In this document: one piece after another, positions 49,857-61,160 of the stretch
Layout of the letters: each line of letters starts with the position of its first letter
Position numbering within the stretch: the first letter of the stretch is position 1
Notes under the pieces: model-generated
The model's database searches: none
Seen by the model: only the letters and a program-made list of their open reading frames with translations
Told to the model about the DNA's origin: nothing
Assembly (NCBI GenBank): GCA_024036415.1
Contig: JAMWET010003474.1
Coordinates: forward strand, 1-64,000
Reading direction: 5' to 3'
From: Prochilodus magdalenae
Taxonomy: Eukaryota > Chordata > Actinopteri > Characiformes > Prochilodontidae
Length of the DNA: 64,000 bases
Translations under genes and position numbers: made by a program

Positions 49857-52096
49857 TGTGCACACGTGGTATATCAGTGCCCAGTGGGAAACTGAGGTCC
49901 TTCTGCAGAGTTTTGCCCCGGCCACGCCTCACTGGTCCTCCGCTACAGCATTAGCCTCACTTTTGTAGCTAAGATAATGCTTTAACGGCTAAACTGGCCA
50001 GCCTGCCCTCCTCGAGCCACATCGTGCTGAGTTTTGCCACTAGCTTTGGCTAATCTTAAAGGCACTAGCAGCTAGCCTCACTTCCAGTTTTGGAAGTCAT
50101 ACTCATTTATAGAGCTAACTATGAGGGCGGGATCTGTCACATGACTGCTGCTTTGCAGGAACTGAACTTCATAGGCCCTGATGCACTAACAGCATTGATG
50201 AATCATCTCTCGCGGCTTCCATCCGGCCATAAACGTTCTCCCCTTTACTTTGCCCTCTGTGAAGAAGTGTACTGTGCCTGTTTCCTAGTGGTGCATCCAC
50301 ACCTTTATAAATGTGCACGTCTATTGAATTCCCTTTGGCACCCGTCAGGCTGCCGCGCTGGAAGAGCACTACCCTTTATAGGACTCCCACCCTTCAGGTG
50401 ATTCGACTGCTAGCTAGCATGACGGTGTAATTGGAACATTAAATCAGTACTTAGCCTCCTGCCGCTCGCTCCGCGTCATGTTCTTCGTTAACATATGCAA
50501 ATTGACCTTCATTCTAAATAGCTTGTTGGTGTGGTCTGACAGCAATGTTGCCATTCGTTCTGGGCTGCCAGCCAAGCAACCCCTCTAGCCTCTGTCCAGC
50601 GACTTGGGTTGCGTTTTCTGCGTTCAAGCAGGGGTATCCTGAAGGGCAAGGCTAAAAGCAGCACGTATACGACTGAATGCCCTGCCATATGTCATACATT
50701 ATGTATGATTAGCAATCTGTGAAGAAAAATCATTTGGCCCCTTAACAAGGTGGATGCATTTGTTCAGAGGCATGACTGGAGGAGTGATTATTAAAGCCTG
50801 GCCAGGCTAGAGAGCTACTGTTATGGCCTGCTATCTTTTCTATGTTTATCCCACAGATGTAAGTCTGAACTCCTTAAACTTATTTTGCACTGAATTATGC
50901 AAATGCTTCCTTGATCTGACACATTGGGGGCTGGTTTCTTAGACAGGGATTAAAAAGGAATTCTCAGAATCTCTATGTAAATTAGTTCCTGAGAGCAAAG
51001 TCATCCAAAGTGGTAAATGGGTTCATTGTATAGAAATTTAAAGCTGCACTATATAAGGTTTAGACAAAAGGGTTCGGTGGTCATTATTCATAGTTTTGTC
51101 ATTACTGTTATATTGATATACAAATGAATGTAGACAATGCCACATGCAAGCATACACACTGCTTTCCTCACCTTTCATATAATGAGAGGCAGCTTGAGGT
51201 AAGACTGTAATGAGTTAATTAGTTGTCTTGGGGAAAAGAGAGTGAAAGGCAAAGTTAGTCTTATTGGGTAAGGCATTAGTCCAACATGGAGACATGGCCA
51301 GCTCTAACCACTTATGGTGCTCCACACTCAGCCAGCTGCTCCATGCCACCTACAAGCTGAGAGGCTCTGCAACTTCTCAGCTCAAACTCATAGTGTGAAC
51401 TCACAATATTTATTAAATTCCACCAGAGTAAAGCTCGTGATTAAAGCTTGCGAGAGTAAGAGACACACATATGAGATTTGAAGTACTTTCAGACTTGAAG
51501 ACAATATTCCGTATTGTTTTTGCTGGGCTCAGACAGTTTTTTGCTTAGGTAGTACTGATGTCTGTCTGCATATACTTTAGTGTTTTATGCTATTAAAGAA
51601 AACACAGTGTTTCCACACTGTTGGACTTTACTAAGAACCTTGCCTCAGACATGGAATGGTTTTGCTGACACTTCGCTCTATGCTTAGCTAAGAGTTGCTC
51701 ACACGGCTGTTGGCAATAGACTGATTGTACTTCCTCATCTTACATTGTCCTTGTAATATAATCCAGAAAATAACAGGTAACACAAACCTAATATAAAACA
51801 TTAATTTGGAGACACTAATGTATTGTTCATTCTGTTTTTACTACTTTACCCAATATAAATATTTCAGATTTAAGAAATTCTTATTAAAAGCGCATATAGA
51901 ACAATATATCAATGTTAATCTACAAAAACTGGTTTTATTGGTTTTGTTTGAAAAAAATAAAACCTACATAAATACATATTACCATGGTATATACAAAGAA
52001 ACATCGATAACAGTGATATTAATACTTTGACCATATTATCCGCCCATTGCTGACACATGTCATGCACAGCTTCAATAGAAAAGCATTACAAACAGA
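49857..52096. other. Intronic stretch, GC-richer patch 50210-50560
   Basis: The 50210-50560 part is repeat-poor and CpG-bearing, with many TTAATT-free housekeeping-like words. It may be regulatory but this is weak. No gene recognised. Confidence 0.25.
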
Positions 52097-52450
52097 ATGG
52101 CACACTCTAGAGGAGCTGCACATGAGCCTGACGTCATCACACCTAACACTAAACGCCAGCTAGAGGGGTATAAAGTCCCCTATCACTGGGGTGTGGAGCA
52201 ATGGAACTGTGTTCTGAGTGATGGAGGAAAGAGTTGGAGTGATCCAGAATTAATCATCCAACATCGGTATCTGACCGTACTAATGCTTTTGTGGCTGAAT
52301 CCTCACAGCAATGTTCCAACATCTAGTGTAAAGCCTTCCCAGAATCGGTTAGGCTGTTACTGCAGCAAAAAGACTTAAAGTGTACAAGCATTCCATGGGT
52401 TCACTGGAACTGAGGTCTTACCACAATTTAATAAGCCTGGTATGGTTTGA
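52097..52450 (+). repeat. Possible DNA-transposon-derived repeat
   Basis: CATGAGCCTGACGTCATCAC, TAACACTAAACGCCAGCTAG, TCTAGTGTAAAGCCTTCCCA and TGTTACTGCAGCAAAAAG match my memory of a widespread fish repeat that usually carries TATATGGCC-type termini, which are not seen here. The 93-residue open frame across it is not conserved protein. Confidence 0.35.
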
Positions 52451-53171
52451 GTGGAATGACTGAGAAAGGGAAAAAAAAAAAACTTACGTCAGCAAGAAGA
52501 AGAATGACTTTCTCCAGCGTTTCAGCAGCACACAGCGGGGCAAGCCTGGCCTGATTGAGTGACTATTGTGTCGTCTCTTTTACCCGATTACTTCTTTTCC
52601 TCATATGTTGTCATTTAAACACATCTGGCAAAGGTTGATGGAGGACATGTAAATATTTTATGACCAAAAAGCACTTCAGCTTAGAAAGGAAGCTACCGTG
52701 CTTCTGAGCAGCACAATAAAAAAACAGGTGTAATGTTGTGTCAGAAGGAACCTGCTGAGTTATGCCCTCAATTTGATGAAGCGCTCGAGCATTGAATGAG
52801 TTTAAGAGGGCCATTTCTGAGACTTATGATTCTTTTAGACGCGGTGTAACGTGAACAGTTGAGCTTACTCATATACCCTAAGAAAACCAACTTCCTGGAG
52901 TTATTTGAAGTGGTCTAATGCAGAGCTTTGGGGTGCTGGACCAAGAAGCTGAGGAAAAGACCAGCACACTAAAGAGCAGGGCAGTCAGTTTGCTCACTAC
53001 ACCACTCTTTCTTTGCAGTTTGGCGGTTTAGTTAGGACTTGCCTTGAAATCACACAATCAGTGTAACAAGCATGTTAAAACCACTGATAACATATTTGGG
53101 GTGAATTAAAGTTTTTTGTGGAGGGGCAGTGTGAAACTGGGATTCCTGCTAATCTTGGTGTAACTTTTCGG
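52451..53171. other. Intronic stretch, nothing recognised
   Basis: A 12-A run lies at about 52472. No gene or named repeat. Confidence 0.4.
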
Positions 53172-53412
53172 CAGTATTTCCTAACCAATCACAAGGCTGA
53201 CGTTGCTTGCCCCACCCACACACAAGAGTTGTGAAAGTCCTATAACCCAACATAAGGAAAAGTTAGACGATCTGTCTGCACCTGCCTGTTGATTTCATTT
53301 CTTCATTCCTGTGTTGTTGAGTTCATCCATTTGTTTATCCATCCATCCGTTTGTTAGTTTGTTTGTTCATTCATTCGTTAGTTCGTTTCTTCATCCATCT
53401 GTTTGTGCATCT
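53172..53412. repeat. Unnamed dispersed repeat with CCATC-type tail (copy 2)
   Basis: It repeats TTTCCTAACCAATCACAAGG, GCCCCACCCACACAC, CCCAACATAAGGAAAAGTTA and a TTCATCCATTTG / TCCATCCATCCG low-complexity end, in the order seen at 49481-49856. Confidence 0.6.
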
Positions 53413-54949
53413 GCTGTCTGTGACTGTTTTGGTCCAGTTAGGGATACATAAAAGTTTGATGATTTTCCTTCTGTATAGTGGTGGAGCCAACTAGGCGTGT
53501 AGGACAGAGAGCTGTCAATCAAGCTGCTTATTATTCATCCCCATACAGTTCTCAGATAAGCCAGATCAGTGTTTCATCAAATTTACATAATACATTTTAT
53601 TTCAAACTTTGCTGGGTATAAAACTCAAGTTTAATATCATACATTATGTTTTATATATTTTAATATTTCTATGTTCCCTTTGACTGTAAAGGGCCTACTG
53701 CTTGGAAAAAGCTAGCTCATTTCATTGAAGGAAGCACAAAATTTGATGTAGCATGTAAAGATCAGCTAGTTTAAAAAATTCCATATATCTCTGTCCAAAA
53801 AAGTGTTTTTCAATATTTGTTTTAATCAAAAAGCTCATTTGAGCAGACCAGCTCTCCTTTACATCATGTTAAACTTTTACGATGACTAGACCAAATAACT
53901 TACAAAATAAAATCTCTTTACATTAACTCACATTTTAAGTAAAAAAATTTTGGAGATTATTGTTAGAATTTTTGGTTTTTGGAAGCTACGCTGCAAACAC
54001 AGTTTATTATGAATTCATTGATTTTGTGATTTACACATATTGGCTTATTCAGCCCAATTAATTATTACATAACTGCATGATCACGCTTATTGTCTATAGC
54101 AGTTACATATAAATACAGAGCTCTTATGTGGGTTTCTCCAGGCTATATCACTTTTACTGGGAGAGGTGAGGAATATTTATGTTGAGCTTACCGCAGCAGC
54201 TGTTGGTTGATACTCTGCCTGAGACCACTGCGTCATCTAAAGTGACCGGAGAGGAAACATTACCACAGGATGGCCAACCATTCTTTACATGCTTCTTACT
54301 AATGTCTGCTCGCTCAGAAACAAACTAGTGTGTAAATCCTGTTAGCGTGTTATTGTGTTGTATGTACACTGGAATATCAGTGCATGTTCATGGCATAGCG
54401 GTACAAAGTTTAGGCTTGGTGTTTAAAGGACTAGTTAGACAAAGAATCTAAATTACTTTACTCCATTTACTCCAGAATCCATCAGCCAAAACATGCTTAT
54501 TATCCAATATTGCTTTTTTAGATCAGAACTGGTAGAATTTCACAGGAAGTCAGTGGTCACCCAAACTGCTTCAGTACATGAATGCAGATAAATGTGTGCT
54601 CAAATTCCAGATTATAATTCAGGTGCTGATCTTGGCATGTAGGTGTGAAAATGGTTATGGCTACTGACTTCCAGTGTTCAGTTGCACTGTTTACCTAGAA
54701 GCTCCAGTTCTAACCTATAGAAGCAAAATGTAAACACCAGCCATGTTTTGGGTGATCTGACTGCATTTGGGGTGGTCATGTAGATGTGTTGTTTTTTAAC
54801 TGAACCTCCAATAGTCAAATAGAATTCACCATAAATGTATAATTGGCGACTAATTGTGAGCTATACTTTCGGACAAAAAAATGGTCACCTTGCATGTTTA
54901 AGGTGGTAGTAACTTCTGGCTCCTGCAGGTTGCTTAAGGATGACCAGGC
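53413..54949. other. AT-rich intronic stretch, nothing recognised
   Basis: No gene, named repeat or domain-bearing frame was recognised. Confidence 0.4.
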
Positions 54950-55165
54950 TATAAACACCTGCAGGGTGTGCAATGGGATTCATAGCTTGAGAAGAGGTGG
55001 TACAGTGCAGTGAGTGACTTGTTTGATTTGTAGAAAATGGGTAGCAAAGCAGATGTTAATGAATGGCTAAAAGGAGTGATGGCATTTAGTGTGACGGAAG
55101 TAGCTACATTTGCTAGTGTATGGATGCATACAGTCATATGGGTCTACAAGCAGTAGCAAAAATTC
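54950..55165 (+). mobile_element. Tc1-type transposase N-terminal relic (copy 2)
   Basis: From ATG at 55037 it reads MGSKADVNEWLKGVMAFSVT followed by EVATFASVWMHTVIWVYKQ and a stop. This fits the first helix-turn-helix of a Tc1-type transposase and is less broken than its homologue at 19428-19632. No later transposase region is readable. Confidence 0.5.
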
Positions 55166-55429
55166 CAATCTACAAAAAAAATCCAGGGAAGGTATCCCCC
55201 AAATCTGACCCAAGCGCACATTTTTTAATCGAATCAGAGCTGTTAATTGTGCTCCTGGAGGTATGACACACTATTAAGTACGTTTCATTCACAGATTACT
55301 TTTTACATTTTTTTTACTTATTTCATGTGCTTCATATACTCTACCTATTGAAATGCACACAAACGTAGGTTGCCTAGAATAAATCTTAATCGATTTTCTG
55401 CCGACTACGCCAGAATACAGCTGGGGACT
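55166..55429. other. Short unrecognised intronic stretch
   Basis: No feature supported. Confidence 0.4.
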
Positions 55430-55760
55430 TGAGGACACACAAGAGCTGTTAGGTGGCAGCACTTTTATTGAAGTACTTGTTCCCTGAAAGTTCTCAATAT
55501 CTGGCAAAGCTTCACATTTCTGTCTCGGCCTCTCCACGCTGTGCTAAGATGGGATCTAGACAATCCTCTTCTGTCTCATTAATATGGAAAACCGAGAGCT
55601 TTGCCTTTTTGCCGTCTTATCATCACCTCCCTAACGGGCCTGCTGTAAAGCCCTGCACAATCCCCACAGTAATATACATCACTAATACATATCACTTTCA
55701 TCTTATTAGATGAGGGAGTTTCCTGCTCCCTTTTAGGTGCTATTTCTATACAGGGATACA
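55430..55760. promoter_or_regulatory. Candidate conserved non-coding element
   Basis: Repeat-poor, balanced base composition, with ATTAATATGG and TTATTAGATGAGG words and no recognised exon. Open frames on both strands carry no domain. Listed only as a region to align against other fish. Confidence 0.25.
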
Positions 55761-55984
55761 TGCTGATATTCAGGCCTCGGAGTCAAATATCTATTAGTAT
55801 ATCACAGCAGTCTGATCTGGAGTGTCCAGCTTTTTGTTCCATGAAAATGCAGAGCTTTACCGTGTGTTGTGTTGGATTCCAATGGAAATTGTTGTTGGAG
55901 CCTTAATGTAAAAGTTTGTGGCAATGCCCTGGTGAAAAGGTCTTCACGTGGGAGTCATCGGCCGTCTCCATCTGTCAAAGATCA

Positions 55985-56440
55985 TGAGTAACTCTTAAAA
56001 AGTTCTTAGCCCACAGCTGGTACCACACATGCCTTGCAATCGTTAACCTATGAAAGTGTGCTTTAGTTGCCAAGGCTGCATTGTGTGAGATGGAGGATGG
56101 TCTATATATAGCTCTTAGTTCAGTAAGGGTGACCTTTGACCCCCCCAGATTGTGGTACATCACACCCCGCTTCTGTAAGCGGCGCTGCATTGCTTTGCTA
56201 ATTGAATGTTGACAGTGCCTTTGCACACAAACCGGGCTGCAGAGCTAAAGTGAAAGCACGTGGGCGCGGACATGTGCGCACGCACAGACACATGCACGCG
56301 GAGAGAAAAGCGGAATCGTTTAAATGCCTTTCCTCCTGGCTGTTTTTCTGGCTCTGCTTTGCTGGTGTAATCCAACATTTGCTTTCCTTTCTTGTTGAGC
56401 CAGTGCTGCAAATGAAAGTGTAAAACAATCATCCACTTAA
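55985..56440. promoter_or_regulatory. Candidate conserved non-coding element, CpG-bearing
   Basis: Contains GCGGCGCTGC, GTGGGCGCGGACATGTGCGC and ACGCGGAGAG, unusual in the AT-rich surroundings, plus an ATTTGCTTTCC segment. The minus frame 56160-56519 (119 residues) has no recognised domain, and stop scarcity there follows from composition. Confidence 0.25.
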
Positions 56441-56445
56441 AAAGA

Positions 56446-56897
56446 GCCCTGTGATCATCCGCATTGCCTCGAACCATTTGTAGTTCTCTGTAAACGCTGC
56501 ATACATTTGTTTTTGCCATTAAAGGCCCGGCGTAGGCGATTTCACCATAGGCCTTTGCCTTTTTTTTAGTCTAACTGAGACACCAGGCTGCTGGTGGTGA
56601 AGTAACAATGGTGCATGAAAGTCCCTTTCAGATTGTATCGACATGTTCAACATCGACTTCCATCCAGGCCTGTGGGTAAATTTGAGCCTCCCCATGGAAT
56701 TCAAGCACTTTTGGCAGGTTCAACCAAAATCTGAACACGAGTCCAATGCCTACATCTTGTAGAGACCCAAAAACATCTTTGGGACACAGGCCTAGATCAA
56801 AGATAAAAGTGATTGTCAATAGAGAATTCCTACTGGTAGTGAAGACTGAACAGAATGATGAATTCCTCCTTTACTACAACCATAACTACAAAATCTG
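56446..56897. repeat. Duplicated 0.46-kb block (copy 1)
   Basis: From GCCCTGTGATCATC to CATAACTACAAAATCTG this block is nearly identical to 58231-58694, with only scattered substitutions and small indels (for example CATCTTGTAGAG against CATCATGTAGAG). A 61-residue minus frame is open in both copies (here 56519-56704) but has no recognised domain. Confidence 0.9.
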
Positions 56898-58168
56898 TGC
56901 CCATCTGGTCTCAGTTTTCATCTGTTTATATCTTATATCTGTAAGGGGTCCACTAGAACCCTGCCGTCAACCAGGTATGCCCCTCGGGCCTCCAGCCATG
57001 CTGTACTGGCCCTGTCAAAAGGCCTATCCCGCACCAACTCCAGCCTCCAGCCTTCTATAGACTTACTGTATAAAGGTATAGTAGCTAACGTCCACAGCAC
57101 TGGATTCTTCTGGCTTATGTCTTTACAAACAAAGCAATTAGTTCTTTGGTAGAAATGCCCTGTAATCCAGTTGCCATGTTCAGTGTTTTGAACTATCCCA
57201 ATCATTTTTCAATCAGTGAAATATGTCCTGTTCCTGTCGCATAGCTACAAAGGCTAATTCTGGCCTTCAAGCTCTTTGGTGGACCTCACAGTTAAAGCAC
57301 AAGTGACTTTACTTGTGTACAGTTTCATACAGGACAAATACTGTGCTATATTAATGTAGGTCCTGTTAATGGAGGAGTTGTTTGTATCTTTTAGCTTGTT
57401 AGCTAGCTGTTCAGCCTCCATCAATACACTTAGAGGTCCATATGGGCAGCATTACAGTCTAAGACTATTTCATTAACAGCCATGATTTTTAGGGACTCGA
57501 CTAGAATACGCAGATCTGTGAAATGAACTCTAGAATCATTGTGAGATCTGTTGCTGAAGTTGATCTGTAAAAAGGGTTTTCAAGGTGGACCTAGACAGGA
57601 ATGAGGCAGGGATGCGTTTACCACAAAAGGTTCAGTGGTTGTATGAGGCTATAATTCATAATCGTATTAAATATTTTGGCTCCAAAACAAGTTGCTGTTG
57701 CTGCAGACTAAAAACACTGTGGCCATATCCCAGCAGCCAGAGTGTAAACACACCCCTGGACTAGCTCCAGTTCTGGAGAGACAGAGATGTCATATATGGA
57801 TGGCAGATAATACAATGCACTATGTATAGACGTGGCACATACATTTTAGTAGGTTGCATACTTATGTCTACCTATCATGATTCAAGTCCAGTAACCCAAC
57901 CCCACTTTAAATGCCCCGGTTGTATGCAGGTGTCCTGAAAAAGCCTTTGTGGTGATGTTGTGGATTCACTTAACACTCGCTAGCTTCTGGTGGAGTGTTA
58001 CACATCAGTGTTCTCTTAAAACGAGGTGAAAAAGTTGCAGGAGTGGTTATGGGAAAGCAGCAGCCCCTCTTTTGGTCAAAACAAGCTAAAAGTCTTTCTA
58101 AGAGGTTTCCAGGTGTGTTTCTAATCGACTATTAAAAATTGGGACATTTTAGGGGACAGCTCCAGCCA
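56898..58168. other. Intronic stretch between the duplicated blocks
   Basis: A repeat-like GGGGACAGCTCCAGCCAGGG lies near the right end. No gene recognised. Confidence 0.4.
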
Positions 58169-58222
58169 GGGACAAGCCACAAAAAAACGGTAAGTGTGGT
58201 CACACTAGGCTTGGCAAAGTAA
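58169..58222. repeat. Direct repeat flanking duplicated block (left)
   Basis: GACAAGCCACAAAAAAACGG, GTGTGGTCACACTAGG and CTTGGCAAAGTA recur almost unchanged at 58699-58751, on the other side of the second duplicated block. Confidence 0.85.
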
Positions 58223-58230
58223 AAAAAAAA

Positions 58231-58694
58231 GCCCTGTGATCATCTGCATTGCCTCGAACCATTTGTAGTTCTCTGTAAACGCTGCATATGTTTGTTTTTG
58301 CCATTAAAGGCCCGGCGTAGGCGATTTCACCATAGGCCTTTGCCTTTTTTTTAGTCTAACTGAGACACCAGGCTGCTGGTGGTGAAGTAACAACAGTGCA
58401 TGAAAGTCCCTTTCAGATTGTATTGACATGTTCAACATCGACTTCCATCCAGGCTTGAGGGTAAATTTGAGCCTCCCCATGGAATTCAAGCACTTTTGGC
58501 AGGTTCAACCAAAATCTGAACACGAGTCCAATGCCTACATCATGTAGAGACCCAAAAACATTATTTTTGGGACACAGGCCTAGATCAAAGTGATTGTCAA
58601 TAGAGAATTCCTACTGGTAGTGAAGACTGAACAAAATGATGAATTCCTCCTTTGTTCCATTGAAAACAGAATCGAACCATAACTACAAAATCTG
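58231..58694. repeat. Duplicated 0.46-kb block (copy 2)
   Basis: Same orientation as 56446-56897, displaced by about 1.79 kb. It carries a small insertion relative to copy 1 (GTTCCATTGAAAACAGAATCG region) and an extra ATT near 58560. It is bracketed by a roughly 52-bp direct repeat. Confidence 0.9.
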
Positions 58695-58698
58695 GTGA

Positions 58699-58751
58699 TG
58701 ACAAGCCACAAAAAAACGGGACGTGTGGTCACCCTAGGCTTGGCAAAGTAA
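58699..58751. repeat. Direct repeat flanking duplicated block (right)
   Basis: GACAAGCCACAAAAAAACGG, GTGTGGTCACCCTAGG and CTTGGCAAAGTA match 58169-58222. Confidence 0.85.
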
Positions 58752-59574
58752 TACTAAACTTACTTGTTGTGAGGCAGTCATAGGTGTGCATGTATTGTCA
58801 CAATGGAGTTGAACATGGCTTAGTCAATCACATTTTAGGACTAATATTGTTTAATAAAGGGATTTTAACCCTAAAACAGCATTAATGATTATTCTAGTAA
58901 AGAAAGCTTTAACTTTGTTGGACGCAGCACTTGAGCAACTAAAGATAAAGTGAAGGGACTATTTTGATAGCCTCAAAAAATTGTATGGTCCTGGTTTTCT
59001 GTCAGAGTCTGTAGTATTTTATCGTATTGTGTTACAGAACAGAGTGGTCACATTCTCACATCAGCATAATTCCCTACAAAAGATGTCTGTTCTAATGCTT
59101 ACTCAGCCCCGGGCTATTGTATCCCTGTGAGTGGGCACCTGTCCCATCATTTATCTAATATCAAGGGCATATTTTAAACACTCAGTCACAATGAATTATC
59201 GTTAACCTGGGAATGGGAATGTGGGCATTTTCAAATCAGCCAACCATTACATGGATGCTTTTGATGTTTGAAAATATAGTCTATTAAAAATGCACACTAT
59301 ACAGTAAATGTAGACTGAGGTTTGATTGCCTACATGGGCGAGTACACTATGCACTTTACCAGCCCTTGGGCAAGACTCCTAATGCTACATTCACCTACAT
59401 GTGTAACATGAAGTATGAAAGTGTGCAGCCAGAAGTGCCATTAATTGATCAGTAGCCAAACGACGAAATCTGCTTTAGAGTGGTTGGACAAAGTGGTTTG
59501 GACGCACCCCATATGGAATGAACTAAGGGCGAGTCAATTACACAATTCCAAACACTAAGGTGAAGCATCTCACA
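58752..59574. other. Intronic stretch, possible SINE scrap
   Basis: CCCTTGGGCAAGACTCCTAA (about 59363-59405) resembles the middle of the tRNA SINE seen elsewhere in the window, but without head or tail. No gene seen. Confidence 0.35.
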
Positions 59575-60085
59575 CTACATCAGCACTCTTTGCTGATCCC
59601 GACTTGCTGCGGCTTTCTGACAAGAACTTGATGGCCTTCCCGGCGTTCTTCCTGGCTGGGCATGTATCGGGCCGCCGCTGGTGATTTATCTTCTCCTGCG
59701 GAAAACCAAGAAATCAGGGTGATTACGTCCACGCATCTCACATTACACCCCAGATTTATGAGTTTGTCCCCGACAGGGCCCCGGAGACCATTAAAGCACG
59801 AACAATGACGAACATTTACCTGCCTCACCGTTCACTTGTGTAAAAGTCGTTTAGGAATTCAATAACGTGCTTCCGAAGAGGCTCGTAAAAGTGGGGGGTA
59901 CGAAAACGGGCATCGTGCTCTGACATCCCGAGCCCTTTTCAATCAATGTGCTGAAGGCGATTGTGAGTGGATGGAGACGTGGCGCTGGGAGGGGCTGGAG
60001 AGAAGGCGAGTGGCTTCCGCTGATAACCCTGTAATTTACTGCTCAGTGTCAGAGATCACAGCGGAGCAGCATCCCTAACAGCCGA
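59575..60085. promoter_or_regulatory. Candidate conserved non-coding element, the most GC/CpG-rich intronic patch
   Basis: GC-rich words such as CTTCCCGGCGTTCTTCC, GGGCCGCCGCTGG, GACAGGGCCCCGGAGACC and GTGGCGCTGGGAGGGGC stand out against the intron. There are no recognised repeats. The minus frame 59580-59828 has no recognised domain. It could be an enhancer, an alternative promoter, or the exon of an unrecognised transcript. Confidence 0.3.
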
Positions 60086-61017
60086 GGAACCAGCTACTAA
60101 AACACATGTGCCTCAGATCGCACTGCTGCACACTAGGAAAGGCAGATATGGCTGATTTTTGTTTTGATATTAAGTAATAGTAAGGGAAACTCTTCTACCT
60201 AGAGCTAAAATGATAAAAAATATAAAATACAAAATATGTGTAAAGAAAAAAGAGAACAACCCCCCCCACCCCCCAAAAGGTTAAATCCATGTGGACATGT
60301 ATATGAAGTACAAAGACATATATAATGTTCAGCATCAGTGTTGTTTGTAAAGAGGAATACATTTTAAAATTTTTGCTTGAAAATCAAAAAAACATTTAAT
60401 TCGACTGAGGAGTGTTGAAACATTGGCATATGACTGTATGCTTTTGATTTTGTGAAATAGTAAACATTCAGACTGCTGCTCAAAAGTAATCCCCAAAATT
60501 GTAAATATGTATACGGTACTGATCTGAGAAAAGTATTGATTGTAAATATTGATACTTGAGCATTGATTCATCCGCACGGCCTACTCCTCCTCTTACTGGA
60601 TGAAGGTCTGTGCCATGTGTCTCGTGAGAAGGACAGGGCTGTGTGTGTACGTGTCTAAGAAAAGTGGATCTCTATTCTCAGAGGAAGACCTCCACAGGGT
60701 GTGGAGATGAAGGTGCATAAATAAAAAACCCTCACAGGGAATTGTTGTCATTCGTTATTGGACATAGCTTGATTAACTAGAACGATTTGGCTTCAGTCTC
60801 CTTCACTTACACAAAAGGAGAGGAGGTCAGTCCGCTGAGGGCACAAACAGCCAATGACAATCCATTAAACATAGACTGGAATGGCTTCAAATTCATTGCC
60901 ACTGGGAAATTGGGGCTATTTTTGGAAGGTCTACAGAGCCACAAACCGGTGTGCTACTGAAGCCCTGAAGCGCATGCACAATTACACGAAACGATGTGTA
61001 AAACTACAGAGCTAATG
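60086..61017. other. Intronic stretch with C-tract
   Basis: A C-tract (CCCCCCCCACCCCCC) lies at about 60259-60275. AT-rich elsewhere, with no gene recognised. Confidence 0.45.
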
Positions 61018-61160
61018 TACACTTGCTGGCCACTTTATTGGAAACATGTGCCATGTATTATAGTTCCACCTTGCTGGTGTACAGTAAGAGTTTGTCTCTC
61101 ATGTTTTGATGCAGAATTAATTTCCATCCTCTAGGCTTTCATCAGTGGTCAGTTTATGAC
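61018..61160. repeat. Possible dispersed repeat fragment
   Basis: ACACTTGCTGGCCACTTTAT followed by TGGAAACATGTGCC resembles the GGCCACTTTATTAGGTACACC text common in fish genomes. Boundaries and family are unknown. Confidence 0.35.

Noticed and set aside
59340..59410. Fourth SINE copy
   Set aside because: Only about 40 bp of middle sequence match; head and tail are missing, so it was mentioned but not called.
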